Of a stretch of 64,000 nucleotides of DNA, positions 1-9,950 are shown piece after piece. The DNA comes from an uncultured Acidobacteriota bacterium. GTDB taxonomy: Bacteria; Acidobacteriota; UBA6911; CAINFC01. The notes under the pieces are model-generated. The model saw only the letters and a program-made list of their open reading frames with translations, had not been told where the DNA came from and did not search any database. Position numbers and translations under genes: made by a program. The DNA is taken from positions 248,001 through 312,000 of the forward strand of contig CAINFC010000006.1 of assembly GCA_903847975.1 (NCBI GenBank), read 5' to 3'. Numbering within the stretch: position 1 is the first letter of the stretch; every line of letters starts with the position of its first letter.

Positions 1-940
1 AAAACAGGCGGTTTCCTCTGCCCAGCCGGTCGGAATTCCATGGACCGTAATTCTGATCCACCGCCGAAAAGCCGCCCCACAAATGGAGTCGGCGCGTGAA
101 ACGATGGTCGAGATGCCAGGCAAATCCGTAGGCGGTGTCCGGGTGGTATCGCTCATACTGCTCAAAGGTCATCTCCTGAAAAAAGCGGCTGCCCGGAACC
201 TGGATGCGGACAGCCTGACGGAGAGTTTGCCGGTCGGCATGCTGCGTCGAATCAACGGATAAGGAAATGTGCGGCGACAGGTTTTTTTTAAAACCCAGGA
301 AATAGTAGTTGAAGTGGCCCATGCGGTCCAGACGGGAAAAAACCGATGGATCGTTAAAATCTCCCAGGTAGCCCGCCAACAGGTGAACTTCGTCAAAGAA
401 GAGCTGTTCCGGCTTTCGAATGCTGATTCGATGGCCGGTCAAATAGCCGTTGTTGTTATAGCTGGTGATGTCCGTGCTGTTGTTGCGAACGAATCCCAGA
501 CCGCCCGTGGATATTTCCAGCCACGGCTTGAGGCGAACATCGAGGGAAAGCTGCCGGGCATGGAAATCGTAGGCGTGCGCGCCGTTGCCGATCCCGGTGC
601 GGTTCCACCCCGAATTGAAGCGGCTGCCGGTTCCCAGCGCGGCAGCGATCGAATACCTGCCCCGGCTATCGATCCGCAAGCTGCCCTGAATCTGAGCCTG
701 GTATTGCAGGGAGGAGATCACCACCCTGCTTCCGTTCAGGTCGTCCTGGCTGAACTTGTTTCTGGTTGCCACCTGAAAGCCCGAGAATTGGATCCAGCGG
801 CGCAGCGAATGGCTGGTCGCCGGCCGGTTGGTTTGGCCGGCAGGCGAAGCGGAGCGGTCCGGATCGGCCGCAGAAGCCGGCGTCAGGCAACAGCCAAGCA
901 GCGGGGCGCACAGGATCCAGAAAAAAAAGATTCGTTTCAT
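1..940 (-). CDS. Secreted, probable outer-membrane beta-barrel protein (3' end beyond the window)
   Basis: An open frame runs from an ATG at 940 leftwards off the window edge, so the C-terminus is missing; about 313 residues are visible. It starts with a clear signal peptide (MKRIFFFWILCAPLLG, cleavage likely after ASA near residue 25). The mature part has many alternating polar and aromatic stretches such as FSGFQVATRNKF, LSLDVRLKPWLEIS and HFNYYFLGFKKNLS, as expected of beta-barrel strands. I do not recognise the family, and an export porin or other outer-membrane protein is the likeliest reading. A TATAAT hexamer at 966-971 on this strand could be its -10 box, but I see no matching -35. 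The SD-like AGGA lies directly against the ATG, so the start is only fairly sure. Confidence 0.7.
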   Translation of the reverse strand, partial: MKRIFFFWILCAPLLGCCLTPASAADPDRSASPAGQTNRPATSHSLRRWIQFSGFQVATRNKFSQDDLNGSRVVISSLQYQAQIQGSLRIDSRGRYSIAAALGTGSRFNSGWNRTGIGNGAHAYDFHARQLSLDVRLKPWLEISTGGLGFVRNNSTDITSYNNNGYLTGHRISIRKPEQLFFDEVHLLAGYLGDFNDPSVFSRLDRMGHFNYYFLGFKKNLSPHISLSVDSTQHADRQTLRQAVRIQVPGSRFFQEMTFEQYERYHPDTAYGFAWHLDHRFTRRLHLWGGFSAVDQNYGPWNSDRLGRGNRLF

Positions 941-1051
941 TCCTGATAATGCGTAAAAGTCGAAAATTATACAACAGGCTGGATCGGCTGGGGCCTACAA
1001 ATTACAGGCCTGGAAGAATTCTTCTTTCCCGGGCTTTTTCACACCGGGCGC

Positions 1052-1081
1052 TTGACAGAGAAAGAAAAGCCAAAGGATAAT
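1052..1081 (+). promoter_or_regulatory. Candidate sigma-70-type promoter for the small protein/transporter/ceramidase operon
   Basis: TTGACA at 1052-1057 and GATAAT at 1076-1081 are separated by 18 bp. Transcription would begin near 1088, about 60 bases before the GTG of the 33-residue membrane peptide. No other promoter-like pair is evident between the divergent gene on the left and this operon. Confidence 0.6.
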
Positions 1082-1146
1082 GGGACGGTTCCATTTCGGT
1101 TTCAACCATGACCAAACCCGGGGCGATATTCGCCCGAGGAGGAAAC

Positions 1147-1248
1147 GTGAAGCAATCTCCGTTCAGGCCGGTGCTGAAAGACATACATTTCTGGGTTCCC
1201 TTTCTGGTTTTAATTTTTGGCCTGATCCTGCTGGTCTACATTCGCTGA
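1147..1248 (+). CDS. 33-residue single-span membrane peptide, function unknown
   Basis: A GTG at 1147 is preceded by a strong Shine-Dalgarno sequence (GAGGAGG, about 5 bases away). It opens a 33-codon frame ending in TGA at 1248, giving MKQSPFRPVLKDIHFW followed by a hydrophobic helix and a short YIR tail. The basic N-terminus and one helix predict a small inner-membrane protein. An in-frame ATG at 1108 would add 13 residues but has no ribosome binding site. The stop lies 31 bases before the GTG of the sugar transporter, so the two are probably co-transcribed, and the peptide may be an accessory or regulator of that transporter. I do not recognise a family. The good ribosome binding site and the coherent membrane segment are the reasons for calling it real. 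Confidence 0.55.
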   Translation: MKQSPFRPVLKDIHFWVPFLVLIFGLILLVYIR

Positions 1249-1279
1249 ACGGCGCTCTTTGCCCAAGAGGAGACAACCT

Positions 1280-2575
1280 GTGACAAACCAAACGAAAAAA
1301 AGCGACGAATCACGCAGCCGCTCCCTTCATTCCCTTGGTGTCCTTTGCGGACTGGCCGCCGGAGCTTGGCTGGGGGCCGCGGAGGCTCCCACCAAGCTGG
1401 TGACGGCCGGCTTCTCCCCCTTCCTCATCTCGCTGATGATGGTTGCGGGCGTATTCGTGGCCCGCTGGACTCTGCCGATGGCCCTCAAGGGCACAGGATA
1501 TATCCTGAAAGATTTTCAGGAGAAGCCCCATCTGCTCGTCTGGGCCATACTGGCCGGCATGCTCTGGTCGGTGGCCAACACGCTGACGGTTTTTGCCATT
1601 CGGGACGTCGGTCTTTCGATTGCCTTTCCTCTGTGGAATACCAATAGCCTGGTGGGCCTCTTCTGGGGCTGGCTGATGTTCAATGAGCTGCGTGGAGCGA
1701 CCATTGGCCAGAAAAGCAAGGTTCTGGGAGGAGCCGGCTCAATCATCATCGGCGCCTATATTCTGGCGTATGCCACCTCGCAGCATTCCGGCGTACCGCC
1801 CCAGAAGGCAGCCGCAGGCATTCTTGCCGCTTTGGGGGCAGGGTTGCTCTGGGGAACCATGTACATTCCTTACCGGAAAGCTTACATCAGCGGAATGAAC
1901 CCGCTCTCCTTCGTGACCATGTTTACCGTGGGAGAGCTTCTGACCGTAGGCACCCTTGCGGCCATTTTTCACGGCGGCCTGGGCCCATTGGCGGCGGATA
2001 TACAAAAAGCGCAAACAGCCATTTTCTGGCTCTTCCTGGGAGGTTTTTTCTGGGTCATCGGCGACCTGTTCCAGCAGTATGCCGCCAAGTATATCGGCAT
2101 CGGCAGGGGCGTGCCGCTGTCCAATACAAACCAGATTTGGGGACTTGCCTGGGGAGTCTTTGTTTTCGGTGAATTGTCCGGTCAGGGACCCACGACGATC
2201 GCCCTTGTCGTTTCCGGCTCGCTGGTCATGGTGGCCGGCGCCATCGCCATCAGCAAAGCGGAAGCATCGGAAGAAGAGAAGGACTCCTGGCGGATTGCCA
2301 TGCAGAGAGAATGCGATCTGTACCAGCTCGATCCGGCCCAGCTGGAAGCGGCCCTGCAGGGAGAAGACTCCATTCAGGTGGAGCAGTCCGGCCGGCCCCT
2401 CTGGGAATATGTTGTCGGACTGGTGGCGATTGCCATATTTGTCGGCCTGGCCTGGATCGCGCGCGGCCAGGATATCGCCATTAATTACCTGTGGATGACC
2501 GGACTCCTGGTGGGGACCCTGGCCTTCCTGGGTGCGGGCGGCTGGCTGCTCTGGAAGCGTACCCGCTTCAGCTGA
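1280..2575 (+). CDS. GRP/RhaT-type sugar transporter of the drug/metabolite transporter superfamily
   Basis: A 431-residue polytopic inner-membrane protein. It is mostly hydrophobic helices arranged as two similar halves. The first half contains WSVANTLTVFAIRDVG and a FPLWNTNSLVG motif; the second repeats the pattern with GLLWGTMYIPYRKAY and PLSNTNQIWGLAWG. This duplicated layout, with Asn-Thr-Asn in each half, fits the glucose/rhamnose uptake (GRP, RhaT/GlcU) branch that imports sugars with protons or sodium. After about residue 330 a charged stretch (ASEEEKDSW...) is followed by two further helices that the usual family members lack. I chose the GTG at 1280 because AAGAGGAG lies 7 bases upstream; an upstream TTG at 1259 has no such site. 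The substrate cannot be told from sequence. The next gene begins 13 bases later, so they form an operon. Confidence 0.8.
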   Translation: MTNQTKKSDESRSRSLHSLGVLCGLAAGAWLGAAEAPTKLVTAGFSPFLISLMMVAGVFVARWTLPMALKGTGYILKDFQEKPHLLVWAILAGMLWSVANTLTVFAIRDVGLSIAFPLWNTNSLVGLFWGWLMFNELRGATIGQKSKVLGGAGSIIIGAYILAYATSQHSGVPPQKAAAGILAALGAGLLWGTMYIPYRKAYISGMNPLSFVTMFTVGELLTVGTLAAIFHGGLGPLAADIQKAQTAIFWLFLGGFFWVIGDLFQQYAAKYIGIGRGVPLSNTNQIWGLAWGVFVFGELSGQGPTTIALVVSGSLVMVAGAIAISKAEASEEEKDSWRIAMQRECDLYQLDPAQLEAALQGEDSIQVEQSGRPLWEYVVGLVAIAIFVGLAWIARGQDIAINYLWMTGLLVGTLAFLGAGGWLLWKRTRFS

Positions 2576-2588
2576 GCAGAAAGCGGTC

Positions 2589-4190
2589 ATGAGAAATCGA
2601 AAATCCTTCTGCCGCCGCCATCCCTGGCTTTCGGGGTGCCTGGTATGCCTTATTTTATCGGCCCTGGTGGTCGGATGGCACGCCCGAGGCCCCTTTCACG
2701 GTTACCGGGCGGACCTGGCCCTGCCCGCAGCAGCGGGAGCCGCAACCCCAGCCGGGGACCTTCGCGCAGGCGTTGCCAAAGAGGATATCACTCCCGACCT
2801 GAGCCGCTACGACACATGGGTCGACCGCAACGGGAACGGTAAGTACGAGCCGGCCCAGGGGGATTTCTTCGAGGACACCAACGGCAATGGGAAAGTGGAT
2901 GCCGTATGGTTGGCGGGTTTCGGCAACAACCGGCCGGCGCAGGGAGTCCACGACCCCCTATGGGCCCGGGCCATCGCCTTCGAGAACAACGGAGTTCGCC
3001 TGGTCCTGGTGACGGTGGACAGCATCGGGCTGTTCCACGAGGCGGTCGTGGACATGCGTCATCGGTTGAATCCCGCTCTGCGCATCGACCACATGGTCGT
3101 ATCCAGCCTGCACAACCACGAAGCGCCGGACACCATGGGCCTATGGAGCGTAGGCCTGGAAAGGCCATTCTGGCGGTTCGATCACGCCTATCTGGAGCGG
3201 GTCAAAACCGGCGTGGTCAAGGCGGCAGAGGAGGCGGTCTCCCGGCTGACCCCGGTGGATACCTACCTGGCGGAGCGAACGGTCGGCCCCGAAGGGTTCG
3301 TGGATGACAGCCGCAAACCCCTGGTTTACGACCACCGGATCCGTACGGCGCGATTTGTCCGGAAAGGAACCCGGGATACGCTGGCCCTGCTGGCTGTCTG
3401 GGGAAACCACCCGGAAACGCTGGGCAGCGGCAACCCGCAGATCACTTCCGACTTCTGCCACTATTTCCGGGAAGGAGTGGAAAAAGGAGTGCCGGAACCA
3501 AACGGCGCGCCGGGGCTGGGAGGCATGTGCCTCTACTTTCAGGGCATGGTCGGGGGGCTGATGACCCAGCTCCACACCACCGTCCCTCACCGGGGAGGAA
3601 CCGCTTCCTTTCGTGCTGCCTCCTTTGAAAAGGCGCAGGCCCTGGGAGAAAACCTCGCCCTGCAGGTTCTGGCAATGGCTAGAGAAACGGCCGAATCACC
3701 GATGGCAGGGACAGGCCTGGCCGTGGCTGCCAGTTCCGTCTTTGTTTCGCCCAAGCCCTTTTTCCGCTTCCTCCTGCTGCTCGGATTTCTGCATCCCGGC
3801 TGGCACGGTCTGGGGCAGTTCAAAACGGAAGTGGACGCTCTGCGTATCGGGGATATCGAAATCCTGACGATCCCCGGCGAACTTTATCCCGAAATCGGCG
3901 AGGGCGGGGTGGAAAGTCCTCCGGGCCAGGATTATGCACTGTCTCCTGTGGAGGTACCGCCCATCCGCCAGGAGATGAAAGGAAAGCTTAATCTCATTCT
4001 TGGACTGGCCAACGACGAAATCGGCTATATCATTCCCAAAAGCCAGTGGGACGTGAGCGCTCCCTACGCCTATGGCAGAGAAAAATCCCCGCAGTACGGG
4101 GAGGAAAACTCCTTCGGCCCGGAAGTCGCTCCTGCCATTCATCGTGCCGCCCTGCAGCAACTCCGGATTCTTCACCGGATCATGCCCTGA
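2589..4190 (+). CDS. Neutral/alkaline ceramidase-like hydrolase, membrane-anchored or secreted
   Basis: 533 residues. The N-terminus has basic residues and one hydrophobic helix (about 13-31), an anchor or signal peptide. The catalytic domain opens with AGVAKEDITPDL (about residue 60), the typical start of the neutral ceramidase family (PF04734), and contains SSLHNHEAPDTMG and WGNHPETLG, which correspond to the zinc-ligand histidine regions. The family hydrolyses the amide bond of ceramides, but many bacterial members have unknown substrates. Between residues 79 and 104 two D-x-N-G-N-G-x loops (DRNGNGKYE, DTNGNGKVD) resemble calcium-binding EF-hand/dockerin loops and are unusual here. The start at 2589 leaves 13 bases after the transporter stop; an upstream ATG at 2532 would overlap that gene. 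Confidence 0.75.
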   Translation: MRNRKSFCRRHPWLSGCLVCLILSALVVGWHARGPFHGYRADLALPAAAGAATPAGDLRAGVAKEDITPDLSRYDTWVDRNGNGKYEPAQGDFFEDTNGNGKVDAVWLAGFGNNRPAQGVHDPLWARAIAFENNGVRLVLVTVDSIGLFHEAVVDMRHRLNPALRIDHMVVSSLHNHEAPDTMGLWSVGLERPFWRFDHAYLERVKTGVVKAAEEAVSRLTPVDTYLAERTVGPEGFVDDSRKPLVYDHRIRTARFVRKGTRDTLALLAVWGNHPETLGSGNPQITSDFCHYFREGVEKGVPEPNGAPGLGGMCLYFQGMVGGLMTQLHTTVPHRGGTASFRAASFEKAQALGENLALQVLAMARETAESPMAGTGLAVAASSVFVSPKPFFRFLLLLGFLHPGWHGLGQFKTEVDALRIGDIEILTIPGELYPEIGEGGVESPPGQDYALSPVEVPPIRQEMKGKLNLILGLANDEIGYIIPKSQWDVSAPYAYGREKSPQYGEENSFGPEVAPAIHRAALQQLRILHRIMP

Positions 4191-4206
4191 TACCGATACC
4201 GATACC
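4189..4206 (+). repeat. Three tandem GATACC hexamers
   Basis: GATACC occurs three times without interruption, beginning inside the TGA stop codon of the ceramidase-like gene. It is a short microsatellite with no visible role; slippage here would not alter the protein. Confidence 0.8.
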
Positions 4207-4283
4207 GAGACGTGCTGGCGGATCGTTGCGCTGCCAACGGGCCGCGAAAACCGTTTTTCCGGACACATTTTTGCACCATCTCC

Positions 4284-4312
4284 TTGACCCTGCGCAAAGC
4301 CTATGTTAACCT
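4284..4312 (+). promoter_or_regulatory. Candidate promoter of the ATP synthase operon
   Basis: TTGACC at 4284-4289 and TAACCT at 4307-4312 are 17 bp apart, about 30 bases upstream of the first b-type subunit gene. The -35 is strong and the -10 is weak. The 150-base gap between the ceramidase-like gene and the atp genes holds no reading frame. Confidence 0.4.
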
Positions 4313-4341
4313 TGCGCCTTACTCAATAATAAATTCATTTT

Positions 4342-4767
4342 ATGTTTGAAATTAATTACGGCTTGCCCCTGATTCTGGTCATCTTCCTGACCACACTTTT
4401 CCTCATGAACCGCCTTCTTTTCCGCCCGGTTCTGGCGGTGATGGAGGAGCGTAAGAAGCAGACTTCCGGAGCTATGCAGGAAGCGGGAAAAACCGGCGAG
4501 GACTATCAGAAGCTGTTCGACCTTTATCAGGAAAAACTCAGGGAGGCGGCTCAGGAGGGCTACCGCCGGATCGATGCCCAGCGTGCCGATGCCCTCACCT
4601 ACAGACGAAAGTGCATCGCCGATGCACAATCCGGCGCCCAGGAGATTCTTGCGCGAATGAAGGGAGAGCTCACGCTCCAGGTCGTCGAATCCAAAAATAA
4701 GCTCCGGCTTGACGCACAGGAGATCGCTGATTCCATCGCGAATAAAATCCTTCACCCCAACCGCTAA
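4342..4767 (+). CDS. atpF: ATP synthase F0 subunit b' (first of two b-type stator subunits)
   Basis: 141 residues: one N-terminal transmembrane helix (about residues 8-29, PLILVIFLTTLFLMNRLLF) followed by a long charged amphipathic helix rich in Glu, Lys, Arg and Ala, the classic shape of the peripheral stalk b subunit. The sequence RPVLAVMEERKKQ just after the membrane span is typical. It forms the stator that links F0 to the alpha3beta3 head through subunit delta. It is the first gene of the operon, 4 bases before the second b-type gene; two different b chains suggest a b/b' heterodimer as in cyanobacteria and some other phyla. No clear Shine-Dalgarno precedes the ATG. Which of the two b genes is b and which b' cannot be settled from sequence alone. 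Confidence 0.85.
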   Translation: MFEINYGLPLILVIFLTTLFLMNRLLFRPVLAVMEERKKQTSGAMQEAGKTGEDYQKLFDLYQEKLREAAQEGYRRIDAQRADALTYRRKCIADAQSGAQEILARMKGELTLQVVESKNKLRLDAQEIADSIANKILHPNR

Positions 4768-4771
4768 TTTC

Positions 4772-5371
4772 ATGCGCCTACCAATTTTTTCTGTCGCCTC
4801 CCGGAGAACGATCCTCGTTTCGCTCTCCGCTGCCTGCTTCCTTTCCCTGGCATTTCCCGAATTGACCGCCTACGCCTCCGAATCGGAAGGGTGGGGGATC
4901 TGGGGGACGGTCGGCAAAGTCTTCAACCTATCCCTGGTTGTGGGCATCCTGGTATACGCCTTGCGCAAGCCCCTTTGCGATTACTTCGAGAGCCGGCGCC
5001 AGTCGATCCGTCAGGAGATCGACGACGCCCGCCGCGCCCGCGAAGAGGCGGAGCGGAAACTGGCCGAGATGGAAAAGCGTATGGCGTCTCTGGATGCCGA
5101 GCTCCAGGAACTGGAATCCCGAGCTGCGGCGGAAGCATCCGAAGAGCGCAGCCGCATTGTAGCCCAGGCCGATAAAGACGCCGCACAGCTGCTGGAAAAC
5201 GCCCGCAAGGAAGCGGACTCCCTGCTGCGCGCCGGCCAGATGGAACTTCGGGCCTATGCGGCACAGCTGGCCGTGGAGCTCGCTGCAGAGAAGATCCGGG
5301 CCGGACTGGATGGGCCCGGGCAGCAGCGCCTGGTTGAAAACTTCACCACGCAACTGACCAAACTATCATGA
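4772..5371 (+). CDS. atpF: ATP synthase F0 subunit b with an N-terminal signal-like segment
   Basis: 199 residues. The first ~35 residues (MRLPIFSVASRRTILV..., ending ELTAYASES) look like a cleavable signal peptide. They are followed by the true membrane span (about 45-65, VFNLSLVVGILVYALRKPL) and a long coiled-coil with runs such as RRAREEAERKLAEMEKRM and EERSRIVAQADKDAAQ. A Glu/Lys/Ala-rich helix of this length is standard for subunit b; the extra N-terminal hydrophobic segment is not present in the E. coli protein. The start at 4772 lies 4 bases after the b' stop. An ATG at 4709 in the same frame would overlap b' and is unlikely. The last codons overlap atpH by 4 bases (ATGA), indicating translational coupling. 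Confidence 0.85.
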   Translation: MRLPIFSVASRRTILVSLSAACFLSLAFPELTAYASESEGWGIWGTVGKVFNLSLVVGILVYALRKPLCDYFESRRQSIRQEIDDARRAREEAERKLAEMEKRMASLDAELQELESRAAAEASEERSRIVAQADKDAAQLLENARKEADSLLRAGQMELRAYAAQLAVELAAEKIRAGLDGPGQQRLVENFTTQLTKLS

Positions 5372-5928
5372 TAACCGGACCACTCGCCAAACGATACGCA
5401 AAAGCCCTGGTGGATCTGGCCTCCGAATCCGGCAGCTGCGACCGTCTGCAGCAGGATCTGTCGCAGGTTGCATCCTGGATCCGCCAGTCCCCGGAGCTTT
5501 CTTCCGTCATGAAAAACCCCTCGGTGCCGCTCGCCGAAAAACTGGCTGTTCTCGATCGGATCTGGGCCGCGGCGGTTTCCACGGATATGTCACCGCAAAC
5601 CAGGAAGGTATTGCACCTGCTGATCCAGAATCACCGGATCCACATGCTGGGTGCCATCGTCCAGGCCTGCCAGGAGATGATCGACCAGCGCCAGGGAACC
5701 ATGTCTGCCGTCATTTTCAGCAGCGTTCCGCTGAGCGCCAAGCAAAGGGAAGATGTCATCGGCCGCCTGCAGGGGATCTCCGGATTTCATCTGCGGCCCG
5801 ATTTTCAGCTGGACGAAAAGCTGATCGGGGGGATCGTCGTTAAAATCGGCAGTACGGTTTATGATGGATCGGTCCGCAACCAGCTGGAAGCGGTTAAAAA
5901 AGTTTTATCCAGGGAATCATCCACTTAG
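5368..5928 (+). CDS. atpH: ATP synthase F1 subunit delta
   Basis: 186 residues, the usual length for delta (OSCP-like). It opens with the family's GPLAKRYAKALVDLA helix, has the central SSVMKNPSVPLAEKLAVLD segment and ends with the conserved IGGIVVKIGSTVYDGSVRNQLEAVKK block that clamps the b stalk to the alpha subunit N-termini. The ATG overlaps the stop of the second b gene in an ATGA arrangement. A 93-base gap then precedes atpA. Cytoplasmic face of the inner membrane. Confidence 0.93.
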   Translation: MITGPLAKRYAKALVDLASESGSCDRLQQDLSQVASWIRQSPELSSVMKNPSVPLAEKLAVLDRIWAAAVSTDMSPQTRKVLHLLIQNHRIHMLGAIVQACQEMIDQRQGTMSAVIFSSVPLSAKQREDVIGRLQGISGFHLRPDFQLDEKLIGGIVVKIGSTVYDGSVRNQLEAVKKVLSRESST

Positions 5929-6021
5929 CACTTTCTTCATTCGCTTCCAAAGAACTATTCATCGCAGTCGGGAGTTTTTCTTTTTCAAGACCAGGACTTA
6001 GAGCCTCCAGGAGTCAAACGG

Positions 6022-7548
6022 ATGCAAATCAAGGCAGAAGAAATAAGCAAAATATTACGCGAACAGCTCAAAGGTTATGAGGCCGGGGTGGAGGTTTCCG
6101 AAGTCGGAACCGTTCTCTCGGTCGGTGACGGGATTGCCCTGGTTCACGGGCTGGACAAAGTGATGTATGGCGAGCTGCTCGATTTCCCGCGGGGAGTGGC
6201 AGGAATTGCCCTGAAGCTCGAAGAGGACCACGTCGGCACCGTTATTCTCGGGGATTACCACGAAATCAAAGAAGGCGATACGGTGAAGCGCACCCGGCGA
6301 ATCATGTCGGTGCCGGTAGGCGAGGCGCTGGTGGGCAGGGTTGTCAATCCGCTCGGTCAACCCCTGGACGGTCGCGGACCGATTGTCACCGAGCATTTTA
6401 ACGCCATGGAGCGACTGGCCCCCGGGGTCACCGCCCGGCAGCCGGTAAAGGAGCCGCTGCAGACCGGCATCAAAGCCATTGATGCCCTTATTCCCATCGG
6501 TCGCGGGCAAAGAGAGCTGATCATCGGCGACCGGCAGACAGGCAAGACGGCCGTGGTCATCGATACCATCATTAACCAGAAGGGAACCGGCGTCATTTGC
6601 ATTTACGTGGCCATCGGACAGAAAAAATCCAATGTCGCCCAGGTGGTGAAAACCCTGCAGGACCATGATGCCATGGGGCACACCATCATTGTGACCGCTT
6701 CGGCCAGCGACCCGGCTACCATGCAATATATCGCCCCGTACGGCGGATGCGCCATGGGGGAGTACTTCCGGGACAACGGACGCCATGCCCTGGTCATTTA
6801 CGATGACCTTTCCAAGCATGCGGCAGCCTACCGCGAGATTTCTCTCCTGCTGCGCATTCCTCCCGGCCGCGAGGCTTTCCCCGGCGACGTGTTCTACCTG
6901 CACTCCCGGCTTCTGGAAAGGGCCGCCAAGTACAACGATGAGAACGGCGGCGGTTCTCTGACCGCCCTGCCGATCATCGAAACCCAGGCAGGAGACATAT
7001 CCGCCTACATTCCCACCAACGTAATTTCCATTACCGACGGGCAGCTCTTTCTGGAGTCGGATCTTTTCCACTCCGGAATCCGCCCGGCGATCAACGTGGG
7101 AAACTCGGTATCGCGCGTCGGAGGCAACGCCCAGATCCGTGCCATCCGCCAGGTGGCCGGGAGCCTGCGCCTGGAACTGGCGCAGTATCGCGAGCTGGCA
7201 GCCTTTGCCCAGTTCGGCAGCGAGCTGGACAAGGCAACGCAAGCCCAGCTGGCCCGCGGCGAGCGGCTGACCGAAATCCTCAAGCAGGGTCAATACCAGC
7301 CGCTGCCGGTGGAAAAGCAGGTGCTGAATATTTTTGCCGGAACCAAGGGGTTCCTGGATGATATCGCGGTTGCCGACATACGGCAGTTCGAAACCGAGAT
7401 GTACAGCTTTTTCGACCGCTATAAACCCAACGTGCTGAAGGAAATCCGCGAGCAAAAGAAACTTTCGGACGAGCTCAGCGCACAGCTGGAAAAGGATCTG
7501 GCCGAATTCAAGGCGCGATTCCAGTCCCAGGGGAAAGCGGTCGCCTAA
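6022..7548 (+). CDS. atpA: ATP synthase F1 subunit alpha
   Basis: 508 residues, close to the E. coli length of 513. The N-terminal beta-barrel ([26 protein letters not shown]) is followed by the nucleotide-binding domain with Walker A GDRQTGKT near residue 170, the IYVAIGQK strand and the family signature [17 protein letters not shown] near residue 360. Alpha forms the non-catalytic nucleotide sites of the alpha3beta3 head and carries the conserved arginine finger in the SVSRVG region. A clear AGGAG lies about 9 bases before the ATG. The 93-base gap upstream carries no frame. Confidence 0.97.
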   Translation: MQIKAEEISKILREQLKGYEAGVEVSEVGTVLSVGDGIALVHGLDKVMYGELLDFPRGVAGIALKLEEDHVGTVILGDYHEIKEGDTVKRTRRIMSVPVGEALVGRVVNPLGQPLDGRGPIVTEHFNAMERLAPGVTARQPVKEPLQTGIKAIDALIPIGRGQRELIIGDRQTGKTAVVIDTIINQKGTGVICIYVAIGQKKSNVAQVVKTLQDHDAMGHTIIVTASASDPATMQYIAPYGGCAMGEYFRDNGRHALVIYDDLSKHAAAYREISLLLRIPPGREAFPGDVFYLHSRLLERAAKYNDENGGGSLTALPIIETQAGDISAYIPTNVISITDGQLFLESDLFHSGIRPAINVGNSVSRVGGNAQIRAIRQVAGSLRLELAQYRELAAFAQFGSELDKATQAQLARGERLTEILKQGQYQPLPVEKQVLNIFAGTKGFLDDIAVADIRQFETEMYSFFDRYKPNVLKEIREQKKLSDELSAQLEKDLAEFKARFQSQGKAVA

Positions 7549-7584
7549 CTTCGGTTATTTCACAAACACTGCAGGGATCTGCTC

Positions 7585-8451
7585 ATGGCAAATGTTCTGG
7601 ATATTCGACGCCGCATACGCAGCGTAAAGAGCACGCAACAGATTACCCGCGCCATGAAGTTTGTGGCCGCAGCCAAGCTTCGCAAAGCGCAGGAGCGCAT
7701 GTTTCTGGCCCGGCCCTACGCCGGCCGGATGATCAAAGTCATCTCCAGCCTGGCCGCCCGGGTGGAGACCATCAGCCATCCTCTCCTGGAAACGCGGGAG
7801 GATAAGAAGGTGGAGCTGGTGCTCATTACCGGGGACAAAGGTCTGTGCGGTGCTTTTAACAGCAACATCATCCGTATGGCCGTCGACTTCCTGGAAAAGC
7901 AGAAGGATGTCCAGAAGGACATGCAGCTGAACCTCATCGGCAAAAAAGGCCGGGACTTTTTCCGCAGAAGGCAGTACCAAATCCGCACCGAAACCATCAA
8001 CCTGGCTACCGGCATTACCTTCGCCCAGGCCAAGGTGCTCGCCGACAGCATCATCGAATGCTATTCCGGCGGAGCGGTTGATTCCGTTTACCTGCTCTAC
8101 AACGAGTTCAAGTCGGTCATGCAGCAGCGTATTCTGGTGGAAAAAATCCTGCCGATCCAGAGGCTGCCGCAGGAGGAAAAGGGCTCCATCCTCACGGAAT
8201 ACATTTACGAGCAGGATCCGGCCCAGATTCTATCCACCCTGCTGCCCCAGCACGTGATCACCCAGGTCTATCATGCCCTGATCGAGTCCGCGGCAGCGGA
8301 GCAGGCAGCCCGTATGACTTCCATGGAGGCCGCTACCAAGAATGCCGGCGAGATGATCGATCACCTCACCCTGACCATGAACCGTGCCCGGCAGGCCTCC
8401 ATTACCAAGGAATTGATTGAAATAGTCAGCGGTGCCAACGCCTTACAATAA
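7585..8451 (+). CDS. atpG: ATP synthase F1 subunit gamma
   Basis: 288 residues, matching the family. N-terminal helix DIRRRIRSVKSTQQITRAMKFVAAAKLRKAQ and C-terminal helix with SMEAATKNAGEMIDHLTLTMNRARQASITKELIEIVSGANAL are the two halves of the rotating coiled-coil shaft and are very well conserved. GDKGLCGAFN marks the globular domain. Gamma turns inside the alpha3beta3 ring and couples proton flow to catalysis. Located 36 bases after atpA. Confidence 0.96.
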   Translation: MANVLDIRRRIRSVKSTQQITRAMKFVAAAKLRKAQERMFLARPYAGRMIKVISSLAARVETISHPLLETREDKKVELVLITGDKGLCGAFNSNIIRMAVDFLEKQKDVQKDMQLNLIGKKGRDFFRRRQYQIRTETINLATGITFAQAKVLADSIIECYSGGAVDSVYLLYNEFKSVMQQRILVEKILPIQRLPQEEKGSILTEYIYEQDPAQILSTLLPQHVITQVYHALIESAAAEQAARMTSMEAATKNAGEMIDHLTLTMNRARQASITKELIEIVSGANALQ

Positions 8452-9930
<1,479 letters not shown>

Positions 9931-9950
9931 AGCCGGAGTATAGATAACTC

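Noticed and set aside
269-946. 225-codon plus-strand frame at the left edge
   Set aside because: It is antisense to the signal-peptide-bearing minus-strand frame and shows no domain.
4189-4206. GATACC tandem as part of a satellite or CRISPR array
   Set aside because: Only three adjacent hexamers with no spacers; no CRISPR array was seen in the window.
6055-7455. 466-codon open frame antisense to atpA, and the 458-codon one antisense to atpD
   Set aside because: They mirror strongly conserved genes in GC-rich sequence and encode no recognisable motif.
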